NCBI GenBank assembly: GCA_008080915.1
Contig: VMDI01000060.1
Span: 1-38,820 of the forward strand
DNA from: Gammaproteobacteria bacterium
GTDB lineage: Bacteria; Pseudomonadota; Gammaproteobacteria; PS1; Pseudothioglobaceae
Direction: 5' to 3'
DNA: 38,820 nucleotides
Position 1 is the first letter of the stretch; each line of letters begins with the position of its first letter. A model generated the notes under the pieces. It did no database searches, was not told the DNA's origin, and was given only the letters and a program-made list of their open reading frames with translations. Of the stretch, positions 29,114-38,820 are shown one piece after another. A program made the position numbers and the translations under genes.

Positions 29114-30037
29114 ACTGGCAAATAATTCTTGATCTTTGTTTTGCGCAACATTAGGAGTTGTTAGCAGCTCATCTCCATAGAAAATCGAATTAGCTCCAGC
29201 AAAGAAGCAAGTTGCCTGCATCGATTCACTCATGTCAGTCCTCCCTGCAGAAAGCCTCACCACCGATTTTGGCATGACAATTCTAGCCACAGCAATACAT
29301 CGAATGAAATCAATTTCTGAGGGCTTATCGGCAAATTCAAGAGGAGTCCCAGGAATAGGAACTAGAAGATTAATTGGAACAGAATCAGGATGATGCTCCA
29401 TATTGGCGAGTGTTTGAAGCATAGAAGCCCTATCTTCAACTCTTTCACCCAAACCAAGAATTCCACCGCTACAAACGTTAATACCGGCTTTATGGACATT
29501 TTCGAGAGTGTCAATGCGATCTTGAAAGCATCTCGTTGTAATTACATTGGAATAGTGCTCTTTAGAGGTATCAAGATTGTGATTGTAATAATCAAGCCCC
29601 GCCTCTTTTAATCGGTTGGCTTGCTCAGATGTTAGCATGCCCAAAGTGACACAAGACTCCATATCAAGAGATTTCACTACTTTGATCATATCAATTACGC
29701 GATCCAAAGATTTATCTGTCGGGTTTCTCCATGCTGCTCCCATACAAAAACGCTCTGAGCCATTTTTCTTTGCCTGAAGCGCTGCATCCCTAACTTCTTC
29801 GAGGCTCATTAATCTTTCTCTTTCAAGCCCAGTGTCATATTTTGAGCTTTGCGAACAGTATGAGCAATCCTCAGGACATGCACCTGTCTTAATATTCAGT
29901 AGTTGACTCACTTGGACCTTATTAGGATCAAAGTTTTCACGATGAATGGTATGCGCTTTGAACAACAAATCATTAAATGGCATTGAGAATAATGCATTTA
30001 TTTCATCTAATGACCAATCATGTCTAATTTCTGTCAT
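29099..30037 (-). CDS. bioB: Biotin synthase
   Basis: Radical SAM motif [72 protein letters not shown]. Confidence 0.97.
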   Translation of the reverse strand: MTEIRHDWSLDEINALFSMPFNDLLFKAHTIHRENFDPNKVQVSQLLNIKTGACPEDCSYCSQSSKYDTGLERERLMSLEEVRDAALQAKKNGSERFCMGAAWRNPTDKSLDRVIDMIKVVKSLDMESCVTLGMLTSEQANRLKEAGLDYYNHNLDTSKEHYSNVITTRCFQDRIDTLENVHKAGINVCSGGILGLGERVEDRASMLQTLANMEHHPDSVPINLLVPIPGTPLEFADKPSEIDFIRCIAVARIVMPKSVVRLSAGRTDMSESMQATCFFAGANSIFYGDELLTTPNVAQNKDQELFASLGIN

Positions 30038-30061
30038 AGGAGAATTTTACTTCAATTAATA

Positions 30062-30090
30062 AAAAAAAAGTCGTACCGAAGTACGACTTT
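30062..30090 (-). terminator. Intrinsic terminator of glnA (minus strand) with TTCG tetraloop
   Basis: AAAGTCGTAC (30067-30076) CGAA GTACGACTTT (30081-30090); minus strand GTAC-TTCG-GTACGAC followed by a long T-tract. Confidence 0.9.
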
Positions 30091-30113
30091 TAAAGAATGA
30101 CTTAACTCTATTA

Positions 30114-31532
30114 TTAGCAAGAGTAGTACATATCAAACTCAACTGGAGAAGGGGCTGATCTAGCAGCGGTTACCTCTTCCATCTTAAGCTCTATGTATGA
30201 ATCAATCATGTCATCAGTGAATACACCGCCAGCCTTAAGGAATTCACGGTCATCATCCAATGCCTCAAGAGCTTCTTGAAGTCCTCCACAAACCTTAGGA
30301 ATCGCTCTTTTTTCTTTTTCCGTCAACTCATACAAATCTTCATCAGAAGGTTTACCTGGGTCAATCTTGTTTTTGATTCCGTCAATACCTGCCATTAACA
30401 TTGCAGCAAAAGCAAGGTAAGGGTTAGCAGTCGGATCAGGGAAACGAACTTCAATACGAGTACCCTTAGGGTTTGATACAAAAGGAATACGAATTGCAGC
30501 AGAGCGGTTTCTAGCCGAGTATGCTAACATTTCAGGAGCTTCGAATCCAGGCACTAAACGCTTGTAAGAGTTAGTTGAAGCATTCGTAAATGCATTTAAT
30601 GCTCTCGCATGCTTAATAATACCGCCAATGTAGTAAAGAGCTGTTTGGCTTAAGTTGCCATAAGCGCCTTTTTCATAGAAAAGATTAGTCCCATCTTTTG
30701 CAATAGATTGGTGAACATGCATACCATTACCATTATCAATCTGAATTGGTTTTGGCATAAACGTTGCAGTTTTTCCAAACATATGAGCAACGTTATGAAC
30801 ACAATACTTAAGGATTTGAGTCTCATCTCCCTTCTTGACCATAGTATTGAATAATGCACCAATCTCACACTGACCAGCAGTTCCAACTTCATGGTGATGA
30901 ACTTCACAGGTGACACCCATCTCTTCGATAGCATTGACCATGTTTGTTCTTAAATCGTTTAATGAATCAACTGGAGGAACTGGGAAATAACCACCTTTAA
31001 TTCTTGGACGGTGACCTTTGTTTCCACCTTCAAATTCATCTCCTGACTCCCAATCCGCTTCTTCAGATTTAATTTCAAAAAAAGCTTTACCCATGCCATG
31101 ACCTGTGTCCCATTTAACACTGTCAAAAACAAAAAATTCTGGCTCGTTACCGAAGTAAGCTGTATCACCAATACCAGAGTCATTTAAATATTGTTCAGCG
31201 CGTTTAGCAATTGATCTTGGGTCTTTTTCATAACCACTCATATCAGATGGTTCAACGATATCACATCTTACGATAAGCGTTGATTCCTCTGTAAATGGAT
31301 CCATGACACATGCATCTAAATCAGGCATTAGAATCATATCTGATTCATTAATGTGTTTCCAACCAGCAATTGAAGATCCATCAAACATTTGACCTTCTTT
31401 TAATTTCTCCTCATCAATTGTATGAGCAGGAACACTCACGTGTTGCTCTTTACCTTTAGTATCAGTAAAACGAAAGTCAATGAATGTAACTTCGTTATCC
31501 TTGATCATTTTCATTACATCTTTAGCAGACAT
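30114..31532 (-). CDS. glnA: Type I glutamine synthetase
   Basis: [83 protein letters not shown] Tyr adenylylation context. Confidence 0.97.
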   Translation of the reverse strand: MSAKDVMKMIKDNEVTFIDFRFTDTKGKEQHVSVPAHTIDEEKLKEGQMFDGSSIAGWKHINESDMILMPDLDACVMDPFTEESTLIVRCDIVEPSDMSGYEKDPRSIAKRAEQYLNDSGIGDTAYFGNEPEFFVFDSVKWDTGHGMGKAFFEIKSEEADWESGDEFEGGNKGHRPRIKGGYFPVPPVDSLNDLRTNMVNAIEEMGVTCEVHHHEVGTAGQCEIGALFNTMVKKGDETQILKYCVHNVAHMFGKTATFMPKPIQIDNGNGMHVHQSIAKDGTNLFYEKGAYGNLSQTALYYIGGIIKHARALNAFTNASTNSYKRLVPGFEAPEMLAYSARNRSAAIRIPFVSNPKGTRIEVRFPDPTANPYLAFAAMLMAGIDGIKNKIDPGKPSDEDLYELTEKEKRAIPKVCGGLQEALEALDDDREFLKAGGVFTDDMIDSYIELKMEEVTAARSAPSPVEFDMYYSC

Positions 31533-31670
31533 ACCTTCTCCTATTAAATTTGTCTAAAACGTTAAAAGACTATCACTGTCTGGTTGCCTGCGCCGTTGCA
31601 TGCAAAAAAGTGGATGATAATTGAATATCAACCGCAATATTCTACCCTATGTTATTATGAAATTCTATAG

Positions 31671-32576
31671 CTATTCTTTGATCCAATCACGTGGTTTTAA
31701 ATACCGCTCATAAAGCCTTGCTTCTTCTGTTCCTTTCTCAGGGGAATAGTTATATTTCCAGTTCACTATTGGTGGAAGAGACATCAAAATTGATTCTGTT
31801 CTGCCACCTGTCTGAAGACCAAATAATGTACCCCGATCATAGACCAAATTAAATTCAACATATCGACCTCTTCTATAGAGTTGAAATGCTCTTTCTTTCT
31901 CTCCATATTCATAATCTCTTCTTCTCTGAACAATCGGTTTGTAAGCCTTAATAAAATGATTACCAACACTTTGCATAAAAGCAAAGGATTGATCAAATCC
32001 CATCTCATTCAAATCATCGAAAAATAGACCACCCACCCCTCTTTGTTCATCTCTATGTTTGAGATGAAAGTATTCATCACACCATTTCTTATATTTTGGA
32101 TAAATATCATTACCAAAAGGCTTGCATGCACTTTCAGCAGTTTTATGCCAACTGATTGCGTCCTCATCAAATCCATAATACGGGGTTAAGTCAAAACCAC
32201 CGCCAAACCACCAGATTGGATCCTCACCCTCTTTCTCAGCTATAAAGAAACGTACATTGGCATGAGAGGTTGGAATATAGGGATTTTTGGGATGAATTAC
32301 TAAGGACACACCCAACGCATGAAAACTTCTTCCCTCAAGTTCTGGTCTAATCGCAGTTGCAGATTTTGGCAAACTTTCACCAGATACTTCTGAGAAGTTA
32401 ACACCACCCTGTTCAAATACTTCGCCATTGTTGAGAACTCGAGTGATTCCACCTCCGGTATCGCCTTCCTTTTTCCATTCATCGACAATGAATTTTTCCT
32501 TGCCGTCAACCTCTTCAAGCTGCTGACAAATGTCTTGTTGCAACGATAATAAATAAGTTCTTACGGCATTTATCAT
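31671..32576 (-). CDS. hemF: Oxygen-dependent coproporphyrinogen III oxidase
   Basis: [90 protein letters not shown]. Confidence 0.97.
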   Translation of the reverse strand: MINAVRTYLLSLQQDICQQLEEVDGKEKFIVDEWKKEGDTGGGITRVLNNGEVFEQGGVNFSEVSGESLPKSATAIRPELEGRSFHALGVSLVIHPKNPYIPTSHANVRFFIAEKEGEDPIWWFGGGFDLTPYYGFDEDAISWHKTAESACKPFGNDIYPKYKKWCDEYFHLKHRDEQRGVGGLFFDDLNEMGFDQSFAFMQSVGNHFIKAYKPIVQRRRDYEYGEKERAFQLYRRGRYVEFNLVYDRGTLFGLQTGGRTESILMSLPPIVNWKYNYSPEKGTEEARLYERYLKPRDWIKE

Positions 32577-33109
32577 CTAATTTTTTCTCCTGTTTTGAGA
32601 TTTATGATTTGAGATGGTGCTCCATTATAGTTAGAAGGCTTAACCAGGTAATCTAATTCATTTCGGAAAGTCTGTCTCAGTCCGAATAATGATGTGAGTA
32701 GTGATTTTCCAGATATATTAGCACTGGTAGAAACAATTGGACTTTTTAATCGATCGCATAGAGCTGAGATTAATGGATCATCAGTGAGCCTAATGGCTAT
32801 CGTTCTATGTCTCCCCTTAATCAATCTAGAAACCCCTCTTTTGGCATCAACTAGATAGGTAGTTGGAATCTTATCTTTACCGATTTTTTTTAAATCACTG
32901 GTATTTTTCACATACCTTTTAAAGAAAATAGTTTTATTAGCCAACAAAATAAGCCCCTTGGATTTGGCTCTTTTTTTAAGCTTGATTACTTTTCTTAACG
33001 CCAAGTCATCATCTGGCAAACAACTCAAGCCTTGAATCGTATCAGTTGGTATTGAAACCACTCCACTTCTTAAAATTCTATTAATAATCAATGAATTTTG
33101 GAATTTCAT
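32573..33109 (-). CDS. tsaC: Sua5/YciO/YrdC-family threonylcarbamoyl-AMP synthase (TsaC-like)
   Basis: [46 protein letters not shown]. Start at internal Met (33109) avoids the larger overlap with xerC. Confidence 0.87.
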   Translation of the reverse strand: MKFQNSLIINRILRSGVVSIPTDTIQGLSCLPDDDLALRKVIKLKKRAKSKGLILLANKTIFFKRYVKNTSDLKKIGKDKIPTTYLVDAKRGVSRLIKGRHRTIAIRLTDDPLISALCDRLKSPIVSTSANISGKSLLTSLFGLRQTFRNELDYLVKPSNYNGAPSQIINLKTGEKIR

Positions 33110-33110
33110 G

Positions 33111-33983
33111 TTACTTTTTTGCTCTTGGATGAAACTGATCATAAACTTTTGAAAGTTCTAAATAATCAAGATGTGTATATACCTGGGTTGATTTGATACT
33201 TTCATGGCCAAGCATTTTTTGTACAGACCTTAGATCATGGCTAGATTGAAGAAAGTGACTCGCTGCTGCATGTCTCAACATGTGAGGATGAACATTACTT
33301 TTTATGCCAACCTTTTGAGCACGGTTTTTAATCATATTCTGCACAGTTCTAGCGCTAATTCTTTTATTCAAGTTTGATAAGAAAACTGCGCCATCATAAG
33401 CATTGATTGAATCAGCATATCTTTTGAGTGCAATGATGGCCTTTTCTCCTATGGGAGAATATCTATATTTTGATCCTTTTCCGAAGATCTTTAAGAAACC
33501 CTGACCATAATCAATATCACTAAAATCTAGTCCCACCAGCTCAGAAACCCTTAATGCACTTGAGTACATCACTTCAATGATAGCGATATCTCTTAATTCT
33601 TTCCAAGAGTTATTAAATTGTCTCGTTAAAAGTTCAATCTCAGAATAGGTAATTGTTTTGGGAAGCGCTTGATTAGTTTTTGGAGTGCTAATTTTTTTTG
33701 CATTATTCACTTCTAAAAAACCACTATTCACTAGATATGAAAAAAAAGATCTCAGAGTAGACATGGATCTTTTAATTGATTTAGGGTTGATTTGCTGATG
33801 TCTAAGTTTCATCACCCAAGCGTTTATTTGTTCAGTACTCACCTCTGACCATTTGCTTACACCAGATAATGTAATAAATTGATAAAAGTTAGATAAGTCC
33901 TTTTCATAAGCAAGCTGAGTATTGCTTGAATAACCTCTATCAACTTTTAGATAAGAAATGAAACCTGAAATTTCTTTTTTCAC
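33111..33983 (-). CDS. xerC: Tyrosine recombinase XerC
   Basis: Catalytic motifs ALRVSELVGL, HMLRHAAASHFLQSSHDLRSVQKMLGHESIKSTQVYTHLD; SAM-like N-domain. Confidence 0.9.
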   Translation of the reverse strand: MKKEISGFISYLKVDRGYSSNTQLAYEKDLSNFYQFITLSGVSKWSEVSTEQINAWVMKLRHQQINPKSIKRSMSTLRSFFSYLVNSGFLEVNNAKKISTPKTNQALPKTITYSEIELLTRQFNNSWKELRDIAIIEVMYSSALRVSELVGLDFSDIDYGQGFLKIFGKGSKYRYSPIGEKAIIALKRYADSINAYDGAVFLSNLNKRISARTVQNMIKNRAQKVGIKSNVHPHMLRHAAASHFLQSSHDLRSVQKMLGHESIKSTQVYTHLDYLELSKVYDQFHPRAKK

Positions 33984-34046
33984 TTGAATTTTATCTTCTT
34001 GACCCCATAAATAGTATTTTACGTATTAATCTTCAATAATAAAGTT

Positions 34047-35897
34047 ATGGCAACAAAACAAACTCATGAATTTCAAACGGAAGTTTCACAACTCCTAAAT
34101 TTAATGATTCACTCCTTGTATTCAAATAAGGAGATTTTTCTAAGAGAGTTGATTTCCAATGCATCTGATGCTATTGATAAACTCAAATTTGAATCACTTT
34201 CCAATAAGAAATTAATTGAAAAGGGTCAAGAATTAGGCATCCAAATTGATACCGATGAAAAAGCAAAGACCATAACTATCACTGATAATGGCATTGGTAT
34301 GACAGAGCAGGAGGTGATGGACAATATAGGTACGATTGCTAACTCAGGAACTAAGAAATTTTTAGAAGGTTTAGATAAGGATCAAGCCCAAGACTCAAAT
34401 CTTATTGGCCAGTTTGGTGTAGGTTTTTATTCGGCTTTTATTATTGCCAAAAAAGTAGTTCTAACTACCAGAAAAGCAGGTGATAAAAATGAAAACGGAA
34501 CGGTATGGACTTCGGCAGGTAAAGGGGAATATTCAATAGAAAATGCTGTGGTTGAAAACCCAGGAACCTCTATCACGCTTTTCCTAAAAGCTGAGGAAAA
34601 AGAGTTTTTAGAATCCTACAGACTCAAAGGCATAATTTCTAAATACTCTGACCACATCACTGTCCCAATTAAGATGTTAAAAACTGATGAAGAGGGCAAA
34701 AATCAAGAGTATGAAATCGTCAATAAAGCAAAAGCTTTTTGGACAGAAGATAAATCGAGTCTAAAACAAGAAGATTATGATGAGTTTTATAAATCGCTTA
34801 CCTATGACTTTGACGGTCCCCTGACTCAAATTCATAACAAAGTTGAGGGCAATCTTGAATATACCTCTTTGCTTTTCATTCCTAAAAAAGCCCCTTATGA
34901 TATGTGGGAACCCAAAAGGAAAGCTGGAGTTAAGCTTTATGCCAAAAGAGTCTTCATCATGGAAGACAATGAAGAGCTTATGCCGCTTTACCTCAGATTT
35001 ATCAAAGGAATCATTGATACTGCAGACCTACCTCTTAATGTCTCAAGAGAGATCTTACAAGGCTCAAAAGTGGTTGACACTATCAGGAAAGCAAATGTTA
35101 AAAGAGTTCTCTCAGAACTAGAAAAAATGAGCAAGAAAGACCCTGAAAAATACTCAGAGTTCTGGAATGAATTTGGAATGGTAATGAAGGAAGGTATTGT
35201 TGAGGATTTTGCCAATAAAGACAAAATTGCTTCATTGTTGAGATTTACTTCGACCCAATCTTCAGGCAATGATCAGGATGTATCACTAGCTGATTATGTA
35301 TCTAGAATGAAAGATGACCAAAAGTACATTTATTATGTCACTGCTGAGTCTTATCAAGCGGCCAAAGGCTCACCTCACCTTGAAATTTTCAAGAAGAAAG
35401 ATATCGAAGTTCTCCTATTATCGGATAGAGTAGATGAGTGGTTAGCCAGTAATTTTGGAGAATTTGAAGGCAAATCTTTAAGATCAATTGCTAAAGGCGA
35501 TTTGGAGGATTTGGATACCAAAGAAGATAAAAAGAAGAAAGAAAAGGTGGCTAAAGACTTCAAGGATGTGATTTCCAAAGTTAAAGAAATCCTTGACTCA
35601 CAGGTCAAAGATGTGAAGATTTCTAATCGTTTGAATGAATCCCCTTCTTGCTTAGTTGCCGATGAAAATGAGATGGGCGGAAATATGGAAAGAATTCTTA
35701 AATCCCTTGGTCAAGATGTTCCAGAAACTAAACCAATTTTAGAAATTAATCCTACTCACCCCCTTGTCGAGAGACTGAAAAATAAAGTGGATGAGGATTT
35801 GGTTAAGGTTCTATTTGATCAAGCAATTCTATCTGAAGGCGGACAACTTAAAGATCCGGGAGAGTTTGTTAAGAGGATGAATTCTCTAATTAAATAA
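34047..35897 (+). CDS. htpG: Molecular chaperone HtpG (Hsp90)
   Basis: HEFQTEVSQLLNLMIHSLYSNKEIFLRELISNASDAIDKL; DNGIGMTEQEV; GQFGVGFYSAFIIA; LPLNVSREILQ. Confidence 0.97.
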   Translation: MATKQTHEFQTEVSQLLNLMIHSLYSNKEIFLRELISNASDAIDKLKFESLSNKKLIEKGQELGIQIDTDEKAKTITITDNGIGMTEQEVMDNIGTIANSGTKKFLEGLDKDQAQDSNLIGQFGVGFYSAFIIAKKVVLTTRKAGDKNENGTVWTSAGKGEYSIENAVVENPGTSITLFLKAEEKEFLESYRLKGIISKYSDHITVPIKMLKTDEEGKNQEYEIVNKAKAFWTEDKSSLKQEDYDEFYKSLTYDFDGPLTQIHNKVEGNLEYTSLLFIPKKAPYDMWEPKRKAGVKLYAKRVFIMEDNEELMPLYLRFIKGIIDTADLPLNVSREILQGSKVVDTIRKANVKRVLSELEKMSKKDPEKYSEFWNEFGMVMKEGIVEDFANKDKIASLLRFTSTQSSGNDQDVSLADYVSRMKDDQKYIYYVTAESYQAAKGSPHLEIFKKKDIEVLLLSDRVDEWLASNFGEFEGKSLRSIAKGDLEDLDTKEDKKKKEKVAKDFKDVISKVKEILDSQVKDVKISNRLNESPSCLVADENEMGGNMERILKSLGQDVPETKPILEINPTHPLVERLKNKVDEDLVKVLFDQAILSEGGQLKDPGEFVKRMNSLIK

Positions 35898-35901
35898 ATT
35901 T

Positions 35902-35931
35902 ACAAGGGGGTAAGTTTACTTACCCCCTTGT
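35902..35931. terminator. GC-rich terminator hairpin after htpG that also encodes the C-terminus and stop of trmJ
   Basis: ACAAGGGGGTAAG (35902-35914) TTTA CTTACCCCCTTGT (35919-35931), followed by TGTTTTTT on the plus strand. Confidence 0.87.
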
Positions 35932-36659
35932 TGTTTTTTGTAGGGTTTAATATTCCTTAGAATCCCTCTTAATATTCCTAATTCATCTTCCTCTACTTCA
36001 GCCTTCGAGAAAAAACGCCTTAGTCTTCGCATGAGTAGTTCTTTGGGCCTCTTATCTTCAAAATATTCGATATGCTCCAAAACCTGAGATAGGTGATCAT
36101 AAAAAACTTCCATACTCTCAAAATTAGCTCTTTTTGCTGAATCATTATCAAAACTATCCTCTCGAGAGTATATAAAGTTTTGATAGGCAAAAACTTGAAT
36201 TGCAGATGCAACATTTAGTGAAAAATACTCAGGATTACCTGGTATGGTCATCAACACCTGACATAAATCTAATTCCTCATTACTCAATCCAGATTTTTCT
36301 GTTCCAAAAACCACAGCAACCTCTTGATTATTCTGAGTGATATCGTCAATTTCGGAGCAACTTTCAACAACATCCAATTGCCTCCATTTAATTCTTCTTT
36401 GTCTAGCACTTGCTCCAATCACTAAACTTACTCCATCTAGAGCCTCCTCTAGAGTTCCACAGACCTTTGCATTGAAAAGTACATCATCTGCCCCACTGGC
36501 TCTAGCAGTTGCTGTTGCAGAGGGGTAGTTACTGGGATTAACCAGGTACAATCTTGTAAGAGCCATGTTCTTCATTGCACGAGCTGCAGCTCCTATATTG
36601 CCAGGCTCAGTGGTATTGACCATTACAATTCTTATTTTGTTGTACTTATCATTTTTCAT
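35916..36659 (-). CDS. trmJ: tRNA (cytidine/uridine-2'-O-)-methyltransferase TrmJ (SPOUT family)
   Basis: IRIVMVNTTEPGNIGAAARAMKNM; VFGTEKSGLSNEELDLC; IPGNPEYFSLNVASAIQVFAYQ. Start at internal Met (36659). Confidence 0.92.
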   Translation of the reverse strand: MKNDKYNKIRIVMVNTTEPGNIGAAARAMKNMALTRLYLVNPSNYPSATATARASGADDVLFNAKVCGTLEEALDGVSLVIGASARQRRIKWRQLDVVESCSEIDDITQNNQEVAVVFGTEKSGLSNEELDLCQVLMTIPGNPEYFSLNVASAIQVFAYQNFIYSREDSFDNDSAKRANFESMEVFYDHLSQVLEHIEYFEDKRPKELLMRRLRRFFSKAEVEEDELGILRGILRNIKPYKKQQGGK

Positions 36660-36670
36660 TATCGGAACGG

Positions 36671-36676
36671 TATAAT
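36671..36676 (+). promoter_or_regulatory. Candidate -10 box (TATAAT) for suhB
   Basis: TATAAT at 36671-36676, 28 bp upstream of the ATG at 36705. Confidence 0.35.
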
Positions 36677-36704
36677 TTAGACATTTTTTTACCAAAGTTC
36701 ACCT

Positions 36705-37502
36705 ATGCACCCAACAATAAACATTGCAATCAAAGCTGCAAGAAAAGCTGGTGACATCATCATAAGATATCACAATCAAATTGATAATCTTAATATCGAA
36801 AATAAAGCCACTAATGACTACGTTTCTGAAGTTGACAAATTAGCTGAAAGTGCCATTATAAACGAGATTAAAAAGGCCTTTCCAAGTCATGCAATATTGG
36901 GTGAAGAAACTGGAAATATTATTGGCGATGATGACTATCAATGGATTATTGATCCATTAGATGGAACAACGAACTATCTCCATGGCTTTCCACAGTATGC
37001 CATATCCATAGCACTCTATGAAAAGAAAATCCCCACACATGCAGTAGTATACGATCCATTCAAAGAAGAGCTATTCTCAGCTTCTAAAGGGGAAGGTGCT
37101 TTTTTAAACAGCCAAAGAATTCGTGTCTCGAATGCACTTGGATTTAACAATTCATTAATTGGTACTGGCTTCCCTTATACCAATTTTGACCATTTGAATA
37201 CTTATGCCGAGATGTTTAAAAGCATAGCGCCTAAGGTTGCTGGTATTCGACGTGCTGGTTCCGCTGCTCTTGATTTAGCATATGTTGCCTCTGGCAGATT
37301 AGATGGTTTTTGGGAAATTGATTTAAGCATTTGGGATATTGCTGCTGGAACCTTACTAATCACTGAAGCGGGTGGATTTATTGGTGATTTTACTGGCTCA
37401 CCTAAATTTTTAGAAAGCGGTAATGTGGTTGCTGGTAATGAAAAGGTATACAAAGAAATTCTAAAAGAATTAAAGCCTCATCTCACAAAAGAACTAATCT
37501 GA
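36705..37502 (+). CDS. suhB: Inositol-1-monophosphatase family protein SuhB
   Basis: ILGEETGNIIG, WIIDPLDGTTNYLHGFPQYAISIAL, RRAGSAALDLAYVASGRLDGFWEIDLSIWDIAAG. Confidence 0.94.
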   Translation: MHPTINIAIKAARKAGDIIIRYHNQIDNLNIENKATNDYVSEVDKLAESAIINEIKKAFPSHAILGEETGNIIGDDDYQWIIDPLDGTTNYLHGFPQYAISIALYEKKIPTHAVVYDPFKEELFSASKGEGAFLNSQRIRVSNALGFNNSLIGTGFPYTNFDHLNTYAEMFKSIAPKVAGIRRAGSAALDLAYVASGRLDGFWEIDLSIWDIAAGTLLITEAGGFIGDFTGSPKFLESGNVVAGNEKVYKEILKELKPHLTKELI

Positions 37503-38255
37503 TAACACATCTATTGTGAGCTGATCACCGCTGTCATGACATGCCTCACTTGAAAGTACGAAAAGAATCACCTTTGAAACGTCACTTGGATCTGGGTTCT
37601 TGTCTGCATTCTCAGCAGGATAAGCGATTTGTCGCATCTTAGTTTTCATCCGCATTGGATCAATAGAGTTCACTTTTATCTCGGTCTTTTCTAACTCTTC
37701 TGCAAGGATACTAGAAAGACTTTCTATTCCTGATTTAGTTACGCTATATGCGCCCCAATAAGCCTTAGGAAATCTTCCCACATAAGAAGAAAGAAAAATG
37801 ATTTGAGCTGCAGGTGATTTCTTTAATGCTGGAAGCAAAAATTGTGTCAACAGAAATGGAGCATTGAGATTAATCTGCATAGTAGAAAACCAAACTTTTA
37901 AATCATATTGCTCAATGGGCATTAATGATCCAATAGTCGCTGCATTATGAATTAAACCATCTAATTGACCAAATTCAGACTCGATGTTCGTCAGTAAGTC
38001 CTCATAATCCTTAGGTCCTGCACCTTCTAGATCAAAAGGATATAAGAATGGCTCAGAATATCCCAGGTCTGTAATTTCATCATAAACGTTTTCTAATGAG
38101 GCTAGATCTCTCCCAAGCATGACAACCGTTGCACCAGCCTTTGATAAATCAATCGATAAGGAGCGTCCTAAGCCCCTATTAGCTCCAGTTATGAGATAAA
38201 CTTTATTAATAAAGTCGTTTGATTTAAATTTAAACTGCTGTTTGTATGTGACCAT
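37494..38255 (-). CDS. SDR-family oxidoreductase (YciK-like)
   Basis: LITGANRGLGRSLSIDLSKAGATVVMLGRD; HNAATIG; SSYVGRFPKAYWGAYSVTKSG (YxxxK). Confidence 0.88.
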   Translation of the reverse strand: MVTYKQQFKFKSNDFINKVYLITGANRGLGRSLSIDLSKAGATVVMLGRDLASLENVYDEITDLGYSEPFLYPFDLEGAGPKDYEDLLTNIESEFGQLDGLIHNAATIGSLMPIEQYDLKVWFSTMQINLNAPFLLTQFLLPALKKSPAAQIIFLSSYVGRFPKAYWGAYSVTKSGIESLSSILAEELEKTEIKVNSIDPMRMKTKMRQIAYPAENADKNPDPSDVSKVILFVLSSEACHDSGDQLTIDVLSD

Positions 38256-38820
38256 TATTTCAACTCTTTTTTACTTTGGACTCCTAACTCTTTAAGCTTC
38301 TCCGCTCTGCCAATTAAATTTCCAGTTCCTTCGGTTAATTTATTTCTTGCATCCTTGTAGCTCTTTTGCGCCTTATCAAGATTCTTCTCAATGCTATCCA
38401 TAGATTCCAAAAAACCAAACAGCTTGTCATACATTGCGCCAGCTTGTCTTGCAATCTCTTCAGAATTTTTATTTTGACGCTCAGTTTGCCAAATATGATG
38501 AACAGTTTTTAGACTCATCATTAAAGTTGATGGAGAGACCATCACAATATTTTTCTTCAAAGCATTGGTGAAGATTTCAGGTTTTTTATCTAATGCAATT
38601 AAAAGCGCGGACTCAATTGGAACAAAAACAAAGATAAAGTCCAAAGTATTCACACCCTCCAGGTTTTCATACTCCTTAATACTAATACCGTTAATATGAG
38701 CCTCAATTGATTTAATATGATCTTGAAGTGTTTTTTCATCACTCTGGCTCACAATATAATCTTTGTAAGCTTTAAGGGAGACCTTAGAGTCAATGATGAT
38801 ATCTTTTTCATCTGGCAAAT
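38255..38820 (-). CDS. rmuC: DNA recombination protein RmuC, C-terminal part (truncated by window edge)
   Basis: DEKDIIIDSKVSLKAYKDYI; LDFIFVFVPIESALLIALDKKPEIFTNALKKNIVMVSPSTLMMSLKTVHHIWQTERQNKN; frame remains open at the window end. Confidence 0.92.
   Translation of the reverse strand, partial: LPDEKDIIIDSKVSLKAYKDYIVSQSDEKTLQDHIKSIEAHINGISIKEYENLEGVNTLDFIFVFVPIESALLIALDKKPEIFTNALKKNIVMVSPSTLMMSLKTVHHIWQTERQNKNSEEIARQAGAMYDKLFGFLESMDSIEKNLDKAQKSYKDARNKLTEGTGNLIGRAEKLKELGVQSKKELK

Noticed and set aside
31533-31670. Possible sigma54 (-24/-12) promoter for glnA
   Set aside because: No GG-N10-GC arrangement in the correct orientation; the GG...GC on the plus strand has wrong spacing and direction.
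1-38820. CRISPR array, tRNA/rRNA, transposase or prophage
   Set aside because: No regularly spaced repeats, no tRNA cloverleaf that I could recognise, no transposase or phage structural ORF. XerC looks like the chromosomal housekeeping recombinase (beside tsaC/hemF), not a mobile integrase.

Overview
AT-rich chromosomal segment of a marine-type gammaproteobacterium. An SUP05/Thioglobus-like affiliation is only an inference. About 36 CDS are packed tightly and nearly all belong to recognisable housekeeping families: aapJ-like SBP, sel1-repeat protein, nadE, pabB, cpoB-pal-tolB-iscX, spoT, bamD, MFS, ssb, yejBEF-like ABC transporter, two small Asn/Gly/Tyr-rich secreted proteins, metH, typA, nusB, riboflavin cluster, ybiT, ftsW-murG, bioB, glnA, hemF, tsaC, xerC, htpG, trmJ, suhB, SDR, rmuC. 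No rRNA, tRNA, CRISPR array, IS element or prophage was found. Most interesting signals: (1) glutamine-dependent NAD synthetase (NadE) with an in-frame N-terminal phage-type (DUF3693-like) HTH domain, and a perfect 13-bp inverted repeat plus a 12-bp palindrome in the promoter region just upstream, suggesting a self-regulating enzyme/transcription factor; (2) a tandem pair of secreted Asn/Gly/Tyr-rich proteins resembling sulfur-globule proteins, each followed by a strong terminator, with the second terminator ending 3 nt before the start codon of a yejBEF-like operon; (3) a RibBX-like bifunctional protein with a degenerate GTP cyclohydrolase II domain; (4) all six convergent gene pairs overlap, abut, or share a terminator.
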